Source: Diploscapter coronatus
Lineage: Eukaryota > Nematoda > Chromadorea > Rhabditida > Rhabditidae
Direction: 5' to 3'
Assembly (NCBI GenBank): GCA_964036155.1
Contig: OZ038423.1
Location: 14,275,249-14,339,248, forward strand
Length of the DNA: 64,000 nucleotides
Part shown: piece after piece, positions 1-13,342 of the stretch
How the letters are laid out: each line of letters begins with the position of its first letter
Position numbering within the stretch: the first letter of the stretch is position 1
Program-made: the position numbers and the translations under genes
Notes under the pieces: model-generated
The model's input: the letters and a program-made list of their open reading frames with translations, nothing else
Told to the model about the DNA's origin: nothing
Database searches by the model: none

Positions 1-472
1 ATAATTTTAGTAATTGTTCTATACTTCATGCGTCAAAATTTTAGCTGAGATTTTTATCAGCATAAATCTCGAATATCTTTTTTGGGTTTGTCAATTTTTA
101 TTTTTAATCGAATCTTCAACTTATTTTGGAAGTTCAAAAAACTCATCGTCTTTCCAAATGAATGAGCGTTTATGTCTGCGAATGCAGCGGATAATTTACG
201 AAGATGTGGAAATGAGAAAGCAAGAAGGAATTAGCTGCAAGTCGAAAAGATAAGGACAGGGCGAATTATGGAGGGCAGAAGCAGGTACGCGACAGGTGAA
301 ATCTCGGATAGTGAAATCAAATCAATGGAAGTGTGGGGGGCGGCTACGTCAAAAACACAAGCCTGTTACTCTCTCGCAGCAGCTTTGAATTCATTTCTCG
401 GACATTTATGCCGTCGCGCTGCTAAACTCGCTAACTCTTGGCATTTTTCTCATTTAACATACAAATTTTAAA

Positions 473-2209
473 ATGAGACTTTCCGATGGGTTTAATTTAA
501 TTTTATATTCAATTCTCATTCCTATAGCCCAAACCTGTATACCTTCGATAGATATTGAACCTACTTTACCTCCAGTAACAAGTAAGATTTTTCCTAGTTT
601 TCAAATCATCATTCAGAAAGGACGTCGTTTGAGCTAAAATGTACTGTCTTGTTTTACTATCTATTTAATTTCGAGTGCTACTATATCTGAATGTGATTTT
701 ATGGATTAATTCTGTAGAACTTATTAGTTTAGCTCGAAGGACTACCATTTCATCAGATACAACTGTTTCTAGTTCTAGTGAGTTTGTTCTAAAATGTTGC
801 TTTATGCACGGTTTGAAGTGGCGATTTTTGTTTCTGCCATAACTTTGGCCAGCGTGATGGCTGATATTCTTTCTGTTGAGCGATTAAATAGGATTATCTT
901 ATCATTTAGCAACGGAATCATTTGAAACCACTCCCACGACAGAGTTCATGTCAACTTCGACCCCAACGACGTCATTTTCCAGTTGTACGTTGCAATTTAT
1001 GTTGGTCACAGTTTGAATCGCACAAAACTAGAGGTTCAGATTTCGCAGCTTCTCATTTTGACATCGTTGATTCTCTATAAAGTCGAAATTGATCTTTCTT
1101 CTTGAGTTGAAAAAAGAAATTATCCCTGATCGAAGCTGTTTTTTTTTCTTTTGACGAACCTCGATTTTGTCGCGAATCAGCCGTATTACTTCGCTCGGAT
1201 GGCCCTTGATGCTAACGTTTATGTCCGTTTTCTTGGAATAAGCTGCTTACCAAACCACTCACTATCCACTAGCTTGATCAAGAGAATTCAAAATACACCC
1301 CGAATGCCTTTTTGAATGACGCTGATCTTGTTAATCCAATAATGTTGAGCATGCAACAAGTCTCGGCAAATCACACTGACAAGCAAGGCGATTTTTGATC
1401 CCACACTTGCTAACTAGTGATGTCAATAATTAAAGTTTGCAGTGATTCCTAGTTTTTTGGTGTTTCGTCCCAAACTTTTGTCTTACTTTGATATATCGAC
1501 CTTTGTAACTTGGGCAGCGTTCAGCAACAACAAGCACGACAACAACAACGTCAACTTCGACATCAACAACAACGACGACAACTCCATATCGTAAGTTTCT
1601 CTATCAAAATTTCAGACAATAAAATTGTTCAGCTTGCAACACTGCAAATTGTCCGAACTCATACGATATGGACTGTTTCACACTTGGAATACCTGCTTGT
1701 GTGGATTTTGAGAACTTGATCACCAAGACCTTTACGACTGATGGCGCTGGGGGATGCAGGCATAATTAAACTGTCATATTTTGAGCCAATTTGAATTTTA
1801 GCATGCAATTCGATTGTTTATTGCCTAATGCAATTGTTTATGTGCCGCCTGCACCGGCACCACCTGTTCCAGCTACATTACCTGGTTTTTTTAGATTGGT
1901 AAAATTCGGATTTACTTCAAAATTAAGGCTTAATCCCTCCCGGTGCGCCTATTGAGATTATTTGCACACAGATACCGATTTTTGGAGGTAATTTCCATGA
2001 CTTGCCAGTAGTCTTCAAGTTCCTATAAGATGATTTTTTAATTTTTAGGTTATTCATGGTTCATAGGACTCAGTGGTACATGTCCCAACCCACCAACATG
2101 CATTCCTTTCGGTATTTATATTTTCATTTCAGAATAACAAAAATATATTTAATTAGGTTCTCTCTCCTGTTTAACACCGGCGATGATCGCTATGGTTGTC
2201 ACTGGATAA
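473..2209 (+). CDS. Secreted Thr/Ser-rich protein with a nematode Cys-rich (C6/DUF281-like) domain
   Basis: Multi-exon gene assembled from splice signals. Exon 1 (from 473) encodes a short hydrophobic leader (MRLSDGFNLILYSILIPIAQ) followed by a Cys. Exons near 719-779, 909-994 and 1519-1593 encode Thr/Ser-rich mucin-like linker (for example STTTTTSTST), which suggests O-glycosylation. Exons from about 1633 onward encode a Cys-containing domain: CNTANCP, then GGCSMQFDC with a Pro-rich linker, EIICTQIP, GTCPNPPTCIP, ending SCLTPAMIAMVVTG and TAA at 2207-2209. Phases fit from exon 5 to the end; one junction needs a GC-AG intron at about 1758. The join between about 994 and 1519 is unresolved and may hide an exon. 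The layout of leader, Thr-rich linker and six-Cys domain is typical of nematode C6/DUF281 surface or secreted proteins of unknown function; the family call is tentative. Confidence 0.5.
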
Positions 2210-3331
2210 GCGCTTTTGAAATTATTTTATTATCAGTGCAAATATTCAATTGTGCAAATGTATAAATTTATACATTCAGAAATAAATTATGCATAAAATG
2301 AATGAAAATCTTATTTATCGGTTTCATGGCTTTGCCACCACGATGCACCTTCACCGTCTGGATTTGTCATAATAATAACTTTGTTTTTTGTTAATTTTTT
2401 AAAAGTGGTTGGAAATTGATCTACGTATGGAGAGTAAAGGTGTAAAACTAAAAATGCCGTTTATTTATAGAAATCGTTTTTAAGACCACAACAAATAGTA
2501 TTCGACGAATAGTGTTTTCAAGAATCTGGAGTTAATGGATCAACCGATGTTCGTTTGGGCTTCGGTAGCACGATAATTAGTCTAGCTCTGGTCTTCTTGA
2601 CCCGAGTGTATTTTGATATTTTTATTTTAGGCCATGGTAGAGCTTTTCGCATTGAGCCTAAATAGTTAGTATTATAAAAAAATGTCTAAGATATGGGAAT
2701 TTACTATTCGGCGATATTTCAAGCCAGAAGTACCTTGATTTCTTCTTTCCAAACTATAAAAGTGGCTTTTAAAAATCTGTAATGACAGAATAGCGATAAA
2801 GCCAAACATGGGATATTCTACGGACTCATCACAAAATAAATGTAGTGAAAATATTTAGCGGATTCACTAAGATAAGTATAAGCTAAATGGAAATGATTTA
2901 AACTCGAATATTCGTTTAATTTTCTACGTTATGTATGAGTAGCTAGAAGATATCCTAACTTATTCACGAGCTCATAATATTTATCAATCAGCCACCCCGA
3001 AGATCATATTCTTAGAAGATTAGCCGGATCTGATTTTGTAACCTTTCAAAAATTTCCCCGTCTGGTCTTCTTAAATTTACTTCAAAACATGCTATTTTGG
3101 TTCATTTTGTTCTATTTCTGGCTAAAATGCCTTAGTTTGACTGATACAAAATCTCTAAATAGTGATGTTTTGCAAGAGAACAAATTGATGCATACGGAGC
3201 TTTAAAAGTTTCGAAAATTAAAACCGGTCACTTTTACTCTTGTATATAAAAATGTTTATTTGAATGAGTAACAATGAAGAATCCCCAAATAATGGATTAT
3301 CACAATATGTACGAATTTGATATGTAAAATC
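2210..3331. other. Intergenic, nothing recognised
   Basis: AT-rich DNA between the end of the Cys-rich gene and the last exon of the first receptor gene. I see no convincing exon, repeat or RNA gene. Confidence 0.5.
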
Positions 3332-6277
3332 TCAAGGACTCCTATCAAAACTTGACATTTTGATTGCTTTGACATGACCTCCTTGAATTTGACGGCAGTT
3401 GAAATTCTTCTGTCGGCTTTGTCGATGACAGTCTTCTGGAATTAATAGCTGAAGCTCATTCGATAGCTAAAATGAAATTGTGCAGTCTTTGATAGAAATT
3501 TAGAAATAATTATCGGTTATACTTAATTTTTAAGCGGTGCAAATAATTTCTAACATAAATATGACTTTTTTCGAATAAGTGAGTCGCATTGAAACGATGA
3601 TAATAGGGTGCTGGTTTCAAAACGTAATTTTTGCAATGTGCAATCGTGGAATAGTTTACCCTTTCGAAGAAGCAATAAAATTAGTGCAAATATGAAAATC
3701 CTACCTGTCAGCCTTCAACCATCTCATCCATCTACTGTCTTTTCCACATAAAGTTATGACGAACATGAATCGGAATCGAGGACTGAATAACACATAAATG
3801 ATAACGTTGAAGGCACTGAAAAGTGAATTATCGGTTGATAAATTTTAGTTTTATTCATCAGATATCGTCTGTTTCCCATGACGTGATAGCATGGTTTTTT
3901 AAACTCGTAAAAATTTGTAATACAATATAAAGCAAGCCGATGACAAATTTCTCTCATTTCCATATTTCGCCCCTTCGGTTCAACCTATTTCTTCATTTAC
4001 CCTGAAAAATCGAGCTCAGTGTCAAGCTAATGAATAATTTTTAATGAGAAAGGAGAAAACTGACTGAACATAAAGAGATGAAACATGAAAATGATAGAAA
4101 TCTGTCGTCGGCTTGCGTACTTTATACTGTATTCAAAATTTTAGGCCAACTATCACTTCGGAGAAACAAACGATAGTATAGTTACACTTTGACCAAAGGG
4201 TTCTCTCAAATTGACAAGGTACATGACCGAACAATGACCGATATCTTATGATCGTCCAATCTTCTTACCTATTGAAGCAAACGAGGAGATTTCCAAGAGT
4301 GTCTATTGAACCAGGCATTTGGAACCCGAATGGTTCGTCGATAAAGCAAACCGCCGCGAGGATGTTGAACAGGGCAAATGATACTGTCATTGTAAGAGCC
4401 ATTAACGTTGCTCGGCTAAATTAATGATATGAATAAGCTGACATTTTTCCTGTTTTTTTATTTCTCAGTTTTGAATCCTCTCTTGGAGATTAAAAATCAA
4501 CAGTATGCCATTAGATTTGTTTTCGTACATATAAAATAGCCTAGATTTAAAATTCTCTTTGAAGAAATTTAACCTCTTGTCCTGTTCACCCTGACCGCTA
4601 GAAACCAACATCGTCTGTCGCATCTTATAGGCGCGGTGCACGTCTTGAACGATTATAATGTTTAAGACTATCATGATCGTCCTTAATTTGGCAATTTTTT
4701 TCCATGGAAATCAGAATAACTTGCCATGGTATTAGAAAAATGAACAATGAGTATCCGATGAACAAGTAGTATCTCTGATAAAATGAGCTCTCTTTCAGTT
4801 CAGTCCAAGTTAATGAGCCACATTGTGTTAGTTTGAACTCGAAAATTGTTGGAATCTGAAATAGCTTTAATATTCTTGCTGTAACAAAGAATGAAAGTGA
4901 AATTCATGAAATCTGTGCCTCTGATGGGACAGTTTACATAAATGATTGAATGACGAACGAAAGATGATAATTTTTGTGTATTTGATCAAGCGCAAAAATT
5001 ACGAAATGCTTCCCTTATCTGCACATGCACAATTCCTATCAACTCCTATTGTGTTTCGTCAAATCCAAGATAGCAATTTGTCATTTCGCGTTACGTCATC
5101 CCGTCAAATACGAGTTGCATCTGTCTGATAGTTTAAAATTGCTTATAAGTCCGCTTGTTTAAGGTAACTCGAAAAAAGAAAACGTTTTGACAGTGAGAAA
5201 TTCTGTACCAGTTTTGAAAATCCTGTCATGGGAATCATTCAGAAATTTCTTGGAATTAGAAAATGGCACTATTTAATTTCCTTTCTATTTTTAATTCTCA
5301 GATCAAAGTGGAGGAAACAAGATAGCAAATTTGTTTAATTACGAGAACTTATTGAATAAATCAATACAGTAAAGTGGCTTACTCGATAAATAATACTGCA
5401 AACAACTACGATGATAACGCTCGTCAGAGCTCTTTGAGGAGTGCAGTAGATTTTCGATTTCAACGGAAATTTCACGTGCAAATATCGGTCGATCGTAATG
5501 GCGACACATGTCCAAACTGAGCAGGTTTGTGTCATATAACTGATAGGCCAGGTGATAAGTAATGCTTTCCAGAACAATCGACAGACCATGTTGTATGTAT
5601 ATCCCTGAAAGATAGGGTATTTCCGAATACTGATGCACAATTACCAGTTCCCAACAACCCTGTGACAACCCGAACTGAATCATTGTATCAATCAGAAGGA
5701 TCGCATCGAATAAAGATAGTGCTGCTAGGTAGACATTTAACGATGAATATCTAAATTTGAAGAAAACTAGAGAAAAAACTTGAACTTAAAAGGATAAATA
5801 GCAACTTTTAAACCGCAGGTCATCACGACATTAGACATGGAAATATAAAATCGGAAATGAAACATCTTCACTTTTACTCACCCTCTATCGTCGATATCTT
5901 GTGTCATGGTGTCTTTCAAAATCTTCAAAATAATGGGAAGGTAGATTTTCTTATACAAAGCTTATGATTGTTAAATTTGAAAATATCAAAAATAACTTTC
6001 CATATAATATAAAAAAAACGGATTTTACTTACCGCATTTGCTTTTGCATGAAAACTATGAAGCAAATAATCGACAATATTGCTCCAGCCGTGCAAATAAT
6101 TGGCAAAATGAATAAGTTAATCACGAACTCCAAACTAAATACACTAGAATATTGAGCGTCGTATTTAAAATTGCATTGACGTGATATGTTAGATTTCATA
6201 GAATAATTACTCGAGGTGAAATTTAGGAGGTCCATCGTATCGTTAACGTAACTCATATTCAACCCTGGTTCTGACAT
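3332..6277 (-). CDS. FMRFamide/neuropeptide-receptor-like GPCR, array copy 1
   Basis: Seven-transmembrane rhodopsin-type receptor of the plasma membrane, likely for a neuropeptide. Exon 1 (about 6031-6277) encodes an extracellular N-terminus with several N-glycosylation sites, then TM1 ending in MQKQMR. Exon 2 (near 5752) encodes TM2 with SSLNVYLAALSLFDAILL. Exon 3 (about 5390-5603) carries TM3-TM4 with the DRY equivalent DRYLHVKFPLKSKIYCTPQRA. Exon 4 (about 4716-4856) carries extracellular loop 2 with its disulphide Cys (LTQCG) and a TM5 start (FLIPWQ). Later exons near 4684, 4413 and 3820 give TM5 end, TM6 and TM7, with NRSAFNVIIYVLF in place of NPxxY. A last exon (3332-3472) codes a basic tail ending FDRSP. 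NSxxNFxIY at TM7 and CTPxRA after TM3 argue for the FMRFamide-receptor (FRPR-like) group. It is the most 3' copy of eight, with no sign of decay. HRV instead of AV after DRYL is its divergence. Confidence 0.8.
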
Positions 6278-7051
6278 CGTATTCTGAAAAATGCTATTTA
6301 CAAATTACGAACTAGATTTATCTATAAAACATATATTCATATCAAATTTTCAACAAAAATCAAAATATACTTGAACACGAGTAAATTTGCCCAAGAATGA
6401 TAATGATGAGGCACAAACTTATAAAAATCCATGAAAATAACAATATTTACGTGTTGAAAATTAGTTAAATTTTGAAGATATCAAAGTTCTAAATGAAAAA
6501 CACTGAAATGTGTGCGCATCTTTAAGTGAATCGATTCTGAGAAGTGACGACTGAAGGACTGAAAGATAATGAAGAGCCTAAATTAGAGTAAATTGAGTAA
6601 AGAGCGCTTTGTCTAGGCCAAGGAACCGTTGAAACAGAACACGCATTATTTTTTAATAATAGACTAAATCGAATTCACAAAGTGATTTCATAGATATTTT
6701 TCCTGGAAAATTCACATTTCCTGTTGAGATGCACAAAGCCAAACGGGAGTTTAACCTATTTTGGCAAAGATCGAATTCCCTTAGGGTATTTAGAGAAAAA
6801 TGTTCTAACCAAGAAAAGAATGAATCGAAATCTTTCGATGCACAATTTTCAAAAATTTACTATAAATTGATGAAGATTGACAACTTTTGTCTGCTTTTAA
6901 ATTGCACTTTCAAAATTATGACAATTATCTGCGGAGCATAATGCAAGGGAAAAGAATGGTTCTGCTATTTTCCCATAATTGTTATAAAGGGTGGAGCATT
7001 TATTGTCTTTACAACTATTTACAGACAAAAGTAGGAAATAATGGTCATTTT
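6278..7051. other. Spacer between receptor copies 1 and 2
   Basis: AT-rich intergenic DNA that should carry the promoter of receptor copy 1 and the 3' end of copy 2. No separate gene or repeat was recognised. Confidence 0.5.
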
Positions 7052-8737
7052 TCATATCAGGTCTTCATTCTTCATTTCTTTCTTTGTTTCGACTTTCATC
7101 CTCATGGATTCTTCTTTGCTCAACATCGAAAAAGCTGTTTTCTGGCGGGAGCTTGTGAACTAAAAGTTATCTTGAATCATTTTATTATTATTATTTGATA
7201 TTATAAAATGAATAATTTCAGCAACGTGGGTGTTCATTATTTTTGTTTATGAAAATTTCTGAGTTCATGTTCGAACATCCATGCTAATCAAAACATAAAG
7301 TACAAACTTTTACCTGTAAATCGTTCAAATTAGAACGTTGATTGCATAGAATCTTCATGGAGAGCTGTCTGAATCGGGCACTAAATACCGCGTAGATGAT
7401 AAAATTGAAGGCACTAAAAATACGATTTTGAAAAGTTAATTACTTTATTACCTATTGAAACAAATGAGTAAATTAGCTAATGGATCGATATATTTTGGGA
7501 ATTTTCGATGGAATACTTCATCCAAGTGCTTGATAGCCGCTGGGAAATTAAAGAGCAGGAAAAACGTCACCATCGTTATCGACATAAGAGTCACTCTTCT
7601 AAATTTGAACTATTGTTGTTTTTCAAATCAATTAAGGCTGTTTCCATGAGGCTTAGATTATCGATGTTTGTTTCTGACCTCAAGTTCTTTGCGTGATTCT
7701 CAGTAGTTCTTTTCATGCTACCACGAACTTTATAGGCTTGATGGACGATTATTACCACGTAGGCGTTTAACACGAGCATTATTATCCTAAATTGTCTAAA
7801 TTTGTCCAAAATTTCGGAGAGAAATTCTTACCATGGTACAAGAAATACGTAAATTAGGTAACTGAAGGTAGTGTAGATTCGAAGGTAGTAAATATTCGTG
7901 CTTAGATTTGATGCTACTAGAAAGCCACATTCATCATTAGTGAATTCGAAGAATACTGGTATCTAAATTGAAGAGTTTTCATAATTTTAACACAAATGTT
8001 CTAACCCTGTAAACTATCGTTCCGAGCGTGATCCCGAATAATATCTTTAAGGCTCTCGAAGGTGTACACCATAGCTTGAAATGGAGTGGGTATTTTACGG
8101 CTAAAAGTATGTGTTAGATAGGAATAAAAGAAATTTTGAAGAAGTGTCAAATTTATGTTTTTTGGAAATTCTTGCCTAAAAATCGATCAATTGTAATTGC
8201 TACACAAATGTAAACCGATCCTGTTCTCGCAATATTCAGAATCCCGATTAGATATCTTCCAGCAATCCAATAGAATACGCAGATGGGACTTCTTCTGTAA
8301 TGCTAAAATCACGATCATTATTTTCACTTTGAAGGAGTTTTTGGCTACTTGCCAATTCTTTACATGCCTGCCCTGATGTAAGAAGTAGCATACAAACTAT
8401 CAACAGAACAAAGTCAAATATTGATAAACCTGCCAAGTAGACATTCAATGAACTGGTTCTGCAAATTATGATAAACCATGAACATTTTTTATTAGTACTT
8501 TATTTTTCTCTTTTGACTTCTTAGAAAAGTGCAAGCAACATTTTACCTCATTGATTTTCTGGTAAAGATTATGAAGCAAATTACACAGGTAATCGCTCCA
8601 ATAACACTCATCATCGGCAGAATAAATAAATATCCGAAATACGAGACCCATTCCTTATGAGGGAAAGTTCTCGGTCGACATTCATCGAAAATCGTCAGCG
8701 TGTCACTGGAAGAAGTATTGTAGAAGGTATCATTCAT
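7052..8737 (-). CDS. FMRFamide/neuropeptide-receptor-like GPCR, array copy 2
   Basis: Complete seven-TM model. Exon 1 (about 8546-8737) is a glycosylated N-terminus (MNDTFYNTSSSDT) plus TM1 ending FTRKSMR. The TM2 exon (to about 8458) reads SSLNVYLAGLSIFDFVLL. The TM3 exon reads SVYICVAITIDRFL and is then split by an intron from AVKYPLHFKLWCTPSRA. That intron has a GC donor (TTTTTAG|gcaag) at about 8177, and the frame only closes if it is used. Loop 2 (about 7832-7962) has FFEFTNDECG, TM5 LIYVFLVPW, TM6 RRVTLMSITMVTFF, and TM7 SAFNFIIYAVFSARFRQ. The last exon encodes a charged tail (SMLSKEESMRMKVETKKEM) ending LI at TGA 7052-7054. Introns keep phase throughout, so the copy looks functional. 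It is a plasma-membrane receptor with a likely peptide ligand that is unknown. Confidence 0.8.
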
Positions 8738-10390
8738 GCTAAAATTGATCGGAGTTACTTTGAAAAATGTTATGCTAAGTATATCAGTTTATCATTTCAC
8801 GAAGTTTAAACGAAGACCAATTTTAAACAACTCACGAAACAGAGGATTCAGTTGTATTAGTTTCTTCAAGATGACTTTTGATAAAGTTATTGAATAACTT
8901 TTGGTAAAACTATTTTTGAAAAATAAACTTTCTTCCGAAAAGATAATTTGCATAGATAACTCTAAGCGATTCAGTTATTGGCAAAAATAGGTAAGACAAT
9001 GAAAATTCGCTGAAGAGGAGCGATTTTATGGTGTCGGGTCGACTTGATAGAAAAGATAAGATCTCTCTGGACAAAACAAGCCAAGTCGTGAAAATTGTAA
9101 GGACGAATTGCTGAAAATCAGCTCGCTGGAAATAGTTGGTTCACATTTCCCCAGTTTTCGCGAGGAATATATGAAAGAATGAGTATCTTTCGTCAAAAAT
9201 ATGTTTAGCATAATATAAAATAACGTTTGGGAGGAAAAATGTATTATTTAAGAAAAGTAGCCATGAATAAAAGAAGAATGGAAAAAGAAAACTATAAATT
9301 GCGCGGCCTAACCTCGAAAATCGATTCTACCCAATTTGTAGGAGAATTTAAGTAACAAGATTATCATCAAGAATTTCACGTTGCGACAGCATGTCGACCA
9401 TATTGATTGTCGGTGATTTGTAAGAAAAAAAGTTAGTAGAAGAAAATGCCGAAAAAGTGCGAAAAGACTAAAGAATAACGTTTCTCACGTAGCTGGCTAA
9501 AAAGATGAAAAAGAGCAGTGTGCTTATATGACTTTTCATTCTTTTCTTCTGATCCACGAAAGTCCCGCAAACATTTCATCTCACACGTTTTTGAACGCGT
9601 CAATACTAGACTCGATCAGTAAATATTATCAATCTAGTTTCGTAAGACAATTCTTTGCAAAATTATGCAATGTGAGTATTGAATCTTCGTTTGACTTTTC
9701 TTGCATCTAGACAACATTTTCCTATAATTTTCTATTTGAATATAGCGCGTTAAACTAAAAAAGGTCTGTTCGAATTCATATTTCCAAACTTTCAAAATTC
9801 AAAACGAACGGTCGTATGGAATATTTTTGCGTAAATTCTCAATATATCAAAAAATCCTTGTTCAAAAGCCATATTCACTATGTGCATTCCCATAACATTT
9901 CACACTATCAACTTTATTTACCAACAACATGATAAAATGACAATATACCAGATCAAACGATAATAATGCAACGATATCATCGTAAAAATACGGAAATTAG
10001 TAATTTTAATCATTTGAATCGTTGCCCTCAAAAATAGAGCATTTCAAAAAGAAAGAAGGTATCCAAATCAATTCGGTACTTATCCAGCCAAAACGAGAAT
10101 ATCCCTGATTTTCACATTATTCGCGATTTCGTAGAGTAGAAACACCGCTGATTGAGATTGCAGTAGAAGCCGTCGCCGTGGATGTGGTTGAATGAACGCT
10201 TTTCGAGGAGCTCTATAAATAAATTTTATCGAGATGTTGAACAAAGATGTTTCACATCTGAAGCACGTAAAACTATTGCCAGTGTTTCCATCAGTAATTC
10301 ATATTATGACTTCTTCCTCACTTCCTATATATTTTTCCCGAAGAAAGTTAGAAATTCGATTATTTTTGGAGGAAAAAACCGTTATTTTCT
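8738..10390. other. Spacer between receptor copies 2 and 3, no gene seen
   Basis: About 1.65 kb of AT-rich DNA. Short open frames occur on both strands but none has a splice context, a signal peptide or a recognisable motif. I see no receptor-exon relic here. Confidence 0.4.
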
Positions 10391-12033
10391 TTAAGTTTTG
10401 ATAGATACCCCTGATTTGGATTTTATTATGCTCCATCTGCAGAATAAGTTCTTGAACATTTTTACGAAGACCTTCCGGAAAAGCGCGTTGAATATCGGAT
10501 AGACGATGAAGTTGGCAGAACTGAAGGAAAAATTATGTGCAAATAATTTTGTGCATCTACCAATTGACTATTAGAAATAGAAATGACACAGGATCTAGCC
10601 ACGTGGGATATGCTGTATCACCAAATAAATATGTTCTTGCCCAATAGGTTGCATCCGGGAAATGGAATATTAGATGGATTATGATTAATGTTACGGCCAT
10701 TAAACTGATTCTTCTAAAATCGTCATTACCACCAACTTATCAATTAACCAATGACAATAGATCATATTATACTATATGGTTGGTGTACCAACAAGGGGAC
10801 ACTCTGGGACGTTCACTTGTAAACGAATTTCAATATTTTAATCTTCATAGTAGCCAAGCCACGGCATGCACAATAATATGTATAACCACCTCAATTGTTT
10901 TTCTTCATCATTTTGAGACTTTTTGCCCGTATTTCGCCCCGCAAAACTCTTCCGAAGCGTTATGATGACGTAAATGTTAAGCACTACCATTGATGTCCTA
11001 CAACACACTTATCTTAATAAGTTGCTCGTAATCGGCAAAGAAAGTTTACCATGGGATGAAAAAAGGTAATACGAACTGAGAAATGCTCAGATAGTACTGA
11101 TCGTATGGTGTATCATAAAAAGAGGCTCCATTTTCATCAATTCGCACAACCAAGTCTGTATTAACCACTTCACAAATGCCTTCTTCAGATTGAAAGAACA
11201 CTGGTATCTAAATTATTCAAAATTTTAGACTGCACCACAACGAAGAATTTACCCTATAAATAACAACTATTATCGTAATCACCGCCAGTATGATCTTTGC
11301 ACGTTTAGGATTTCCCCAGGTTCTGTAACGAAGTGGATATGCAACGGCTATGAACCGATCGACTGATATAGCAACGCAGCAATAGACTTTGAGATTGCCG
11401 AACGTAACTGACGCGGCATCAAGATAAGTCCAAGTAGCGAAATTTAAATCGCAAATAGGAATTCCGCGCAGACCACCCTACATGTGATAGAAATGTTTAA
11501 AAATAAAATCCGAACAAAATTTATACCAGAACATAGCAATGCTCATTTATACTCTTTACTCCCGTTTGCGTTATCACAAACAGCATATCTGACACGTTTA
11601 ACCATATTAAATAAGTATTCAGTGATGATGCTCTAAAGTGTATGTCGATAAATATAGACTGAAGTTTTTAGGTTGGAAATTATATAAATGATTTATCGAT
11701 AAAAGATACATATAACATCAAATATACATTTTTTTCTATGATTTTTGTTACTTACTTTAAAAAGAAAATGATTGAATGGGTATACATTATCTTATATGAC
11801 TTATAGACTATTAATCCTGGTTTAGCAAACAATTATTACCTCATTTCTTTGTTCATTAATATAGCTATGGTGATAATGCAAAAAATAACACCAAGAAGGC
11901 AAAATGCCGGCATGATGTAGCCATATATCCAGTAATCATAAAACCAATAGTCAAAATCATAATGATATCTCCCGCAACAAGTATAACTGATTACTATTCC
12001 GTCGCACGCTTGAGTTTCATTTGAAACGTCCAT
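10391..12033 (-). CDS. FMRFamide/neuropeptide-receptor-like GPCR, array copy 3 (divergent)
   Basis: Exon 1 (about 11838-12033) encodes a Cys- and Tyr-rich N-terminus (TCCGRYHYDFDYWFYDYWIYG) and TM1 ending LMNKEMR. Exon 2 (about 11530-11637) reads SSLNTYLIWLNVSDMLFV. Exon 3 (about 11260-11478) holds TM3 and loop 2 with VDRFIAVAYPLRYRTWGNPKRA. The loop-2/TM5 exon (about 11050-11206) reads IPVFFQSEEGICEV. An exon near 10960 has RTSMVVLNIYVIITLRKSF, an exon at about 10560-10716 has TM6, and the last exon gives NWSANFIVYPIFNALFRK and ends in TAA 10391-10393. It differs from the others by WGNP for WCTP after TM3, by TM7 motif ANFIVYP and by a short basic tail. All phases fit, so it appears intact. 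It groups with copy 5 (also WG.PxRA). Ligand unknown. Confidence 0.75.
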
Positions 12034-13342
12034 TATTATCTCAAAAACTAATATTATTCAAATTTTAAATTGGACATTTGATTTATAAAAATTGATAGAC
12101 GAACTATATTCAAAGCATCAAAATTATAATAATTGTCAAAATATAATTTTCAAATATATATATATTTTGGGAAACTGAATATCAAACAATCCTCAGAATG
12201 GACAATGAGTTATATCATATGAGCTTAAATTTAGGCTAATATTTGGAATACCTTTCCCACACTTTTTGAGATTTTGCTGTGAAATTGCAAATTCCGAGGA
12301 AAAACCACTCAAAAACAATCATACCAATCCACATACAGTATAAAACAAGCACTAAATAATATAAACAAAATGATATATTGTTAAGATTAAGCTAACTGAT
12401 TTTAATATAGGATCATATATGATAAGTACAGAAAACGATAAATTATTGGTAGTTAGTTTTATCATAAATTAAGTCAATTTTATCCAGACTTTACTACTTG
12501 TGTAATATTTATCGTATGCAATAAATCAAACGAAATTTTATTAATTGTGCAATGAAAATAAATCATGAAAATTACTATTTCCTTGAATTATTGGACTATC
12601 AAAACTGGTTAAATTCAATATTAAAATACGCACTCTTTATTATTTTAAAATTAGGAGGAAGACGCCATATTTTTCCATACTAATGTTACACAATAAAATC
12701 CCAACGAAATATCATGAGTAGCTATAATTTGTACATCTATCTTTTATTCATCAAACTACATATGCACGTGATTAAAAATAAGTAATTCCAGAAACCAAGA
12801 TTAATGATAAGAGATGAAAAGTTTGGATTAAAAACTCTATTATGATTTATGAAAATAAACTTTCGAATTTAACTTTATGATTTTACTTTCAATGAAAAAT
12901 TGCTCCAACTTATCTGTTAATCGAATTTTTAAGATTCTCATTAATCCGTAAACTGAATCGACATTGTTATCACTTGAACTCACTCCGATAATCCCAGACT
13001 TGAATCGTTTTTTTGCAGGACACGCTTGTGTAAAGTCGAAAGTAGATGGTCATTTATCTTTAAGGTTCTTTTCTAATTTCATTTTTAATGATCTGTTTCA
13101 TCGATCTCAAATTATCCAATATAAACTCAAAATTCCTGCTCAAATGCCCAGATCGTTTGCACATTTTAATATTCCAAAATCGATTTCGAATGTTTAAATT
13201 TCAGATTGATAATTTGATTTCATAATTCATGATTCATCAATAGTTTAACTGGTTACCTATATATCGCTATCTGATTTTTGGGTATTTGAGATCTCAAGAC
13301 TCTTTCAAAATTAATTATCTTATTTTCGAAATTTCAGAAACG
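12034..13342. other. Divergent-promoter region, very AT-rich
   Basis: Intergenic DNA between receptor copy 3 (leftward) and the FAR-like gene (rightward), so it should hold both promoters. No exon, tandem repeat or inverted repeat stood out. Confidence 0.45.
13334..13342 (+). promoter_or_regulatory. Likely SL1 trans-splice acceptor
   Basis: TTTCAG immediately followed by a few bases and the ATG of the FAR-like gene. With no upstream exon needed, this fits a spliced-leader acceptor, which is common in nematode genes. Confidence 0.5.

Noticed and set aside
1..472. Two plus-strand frames at the window start (14-253, 268-471)
   Set aside because: No signal peptide or domain, and no splice link to the following gene.
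5339..5683. 114-codon minus frame over receptor copy 1
   Set aside because: It runs through an intron and leaves the receptor frame after TM2. The spliced frame gives DRYLHV and TM4.
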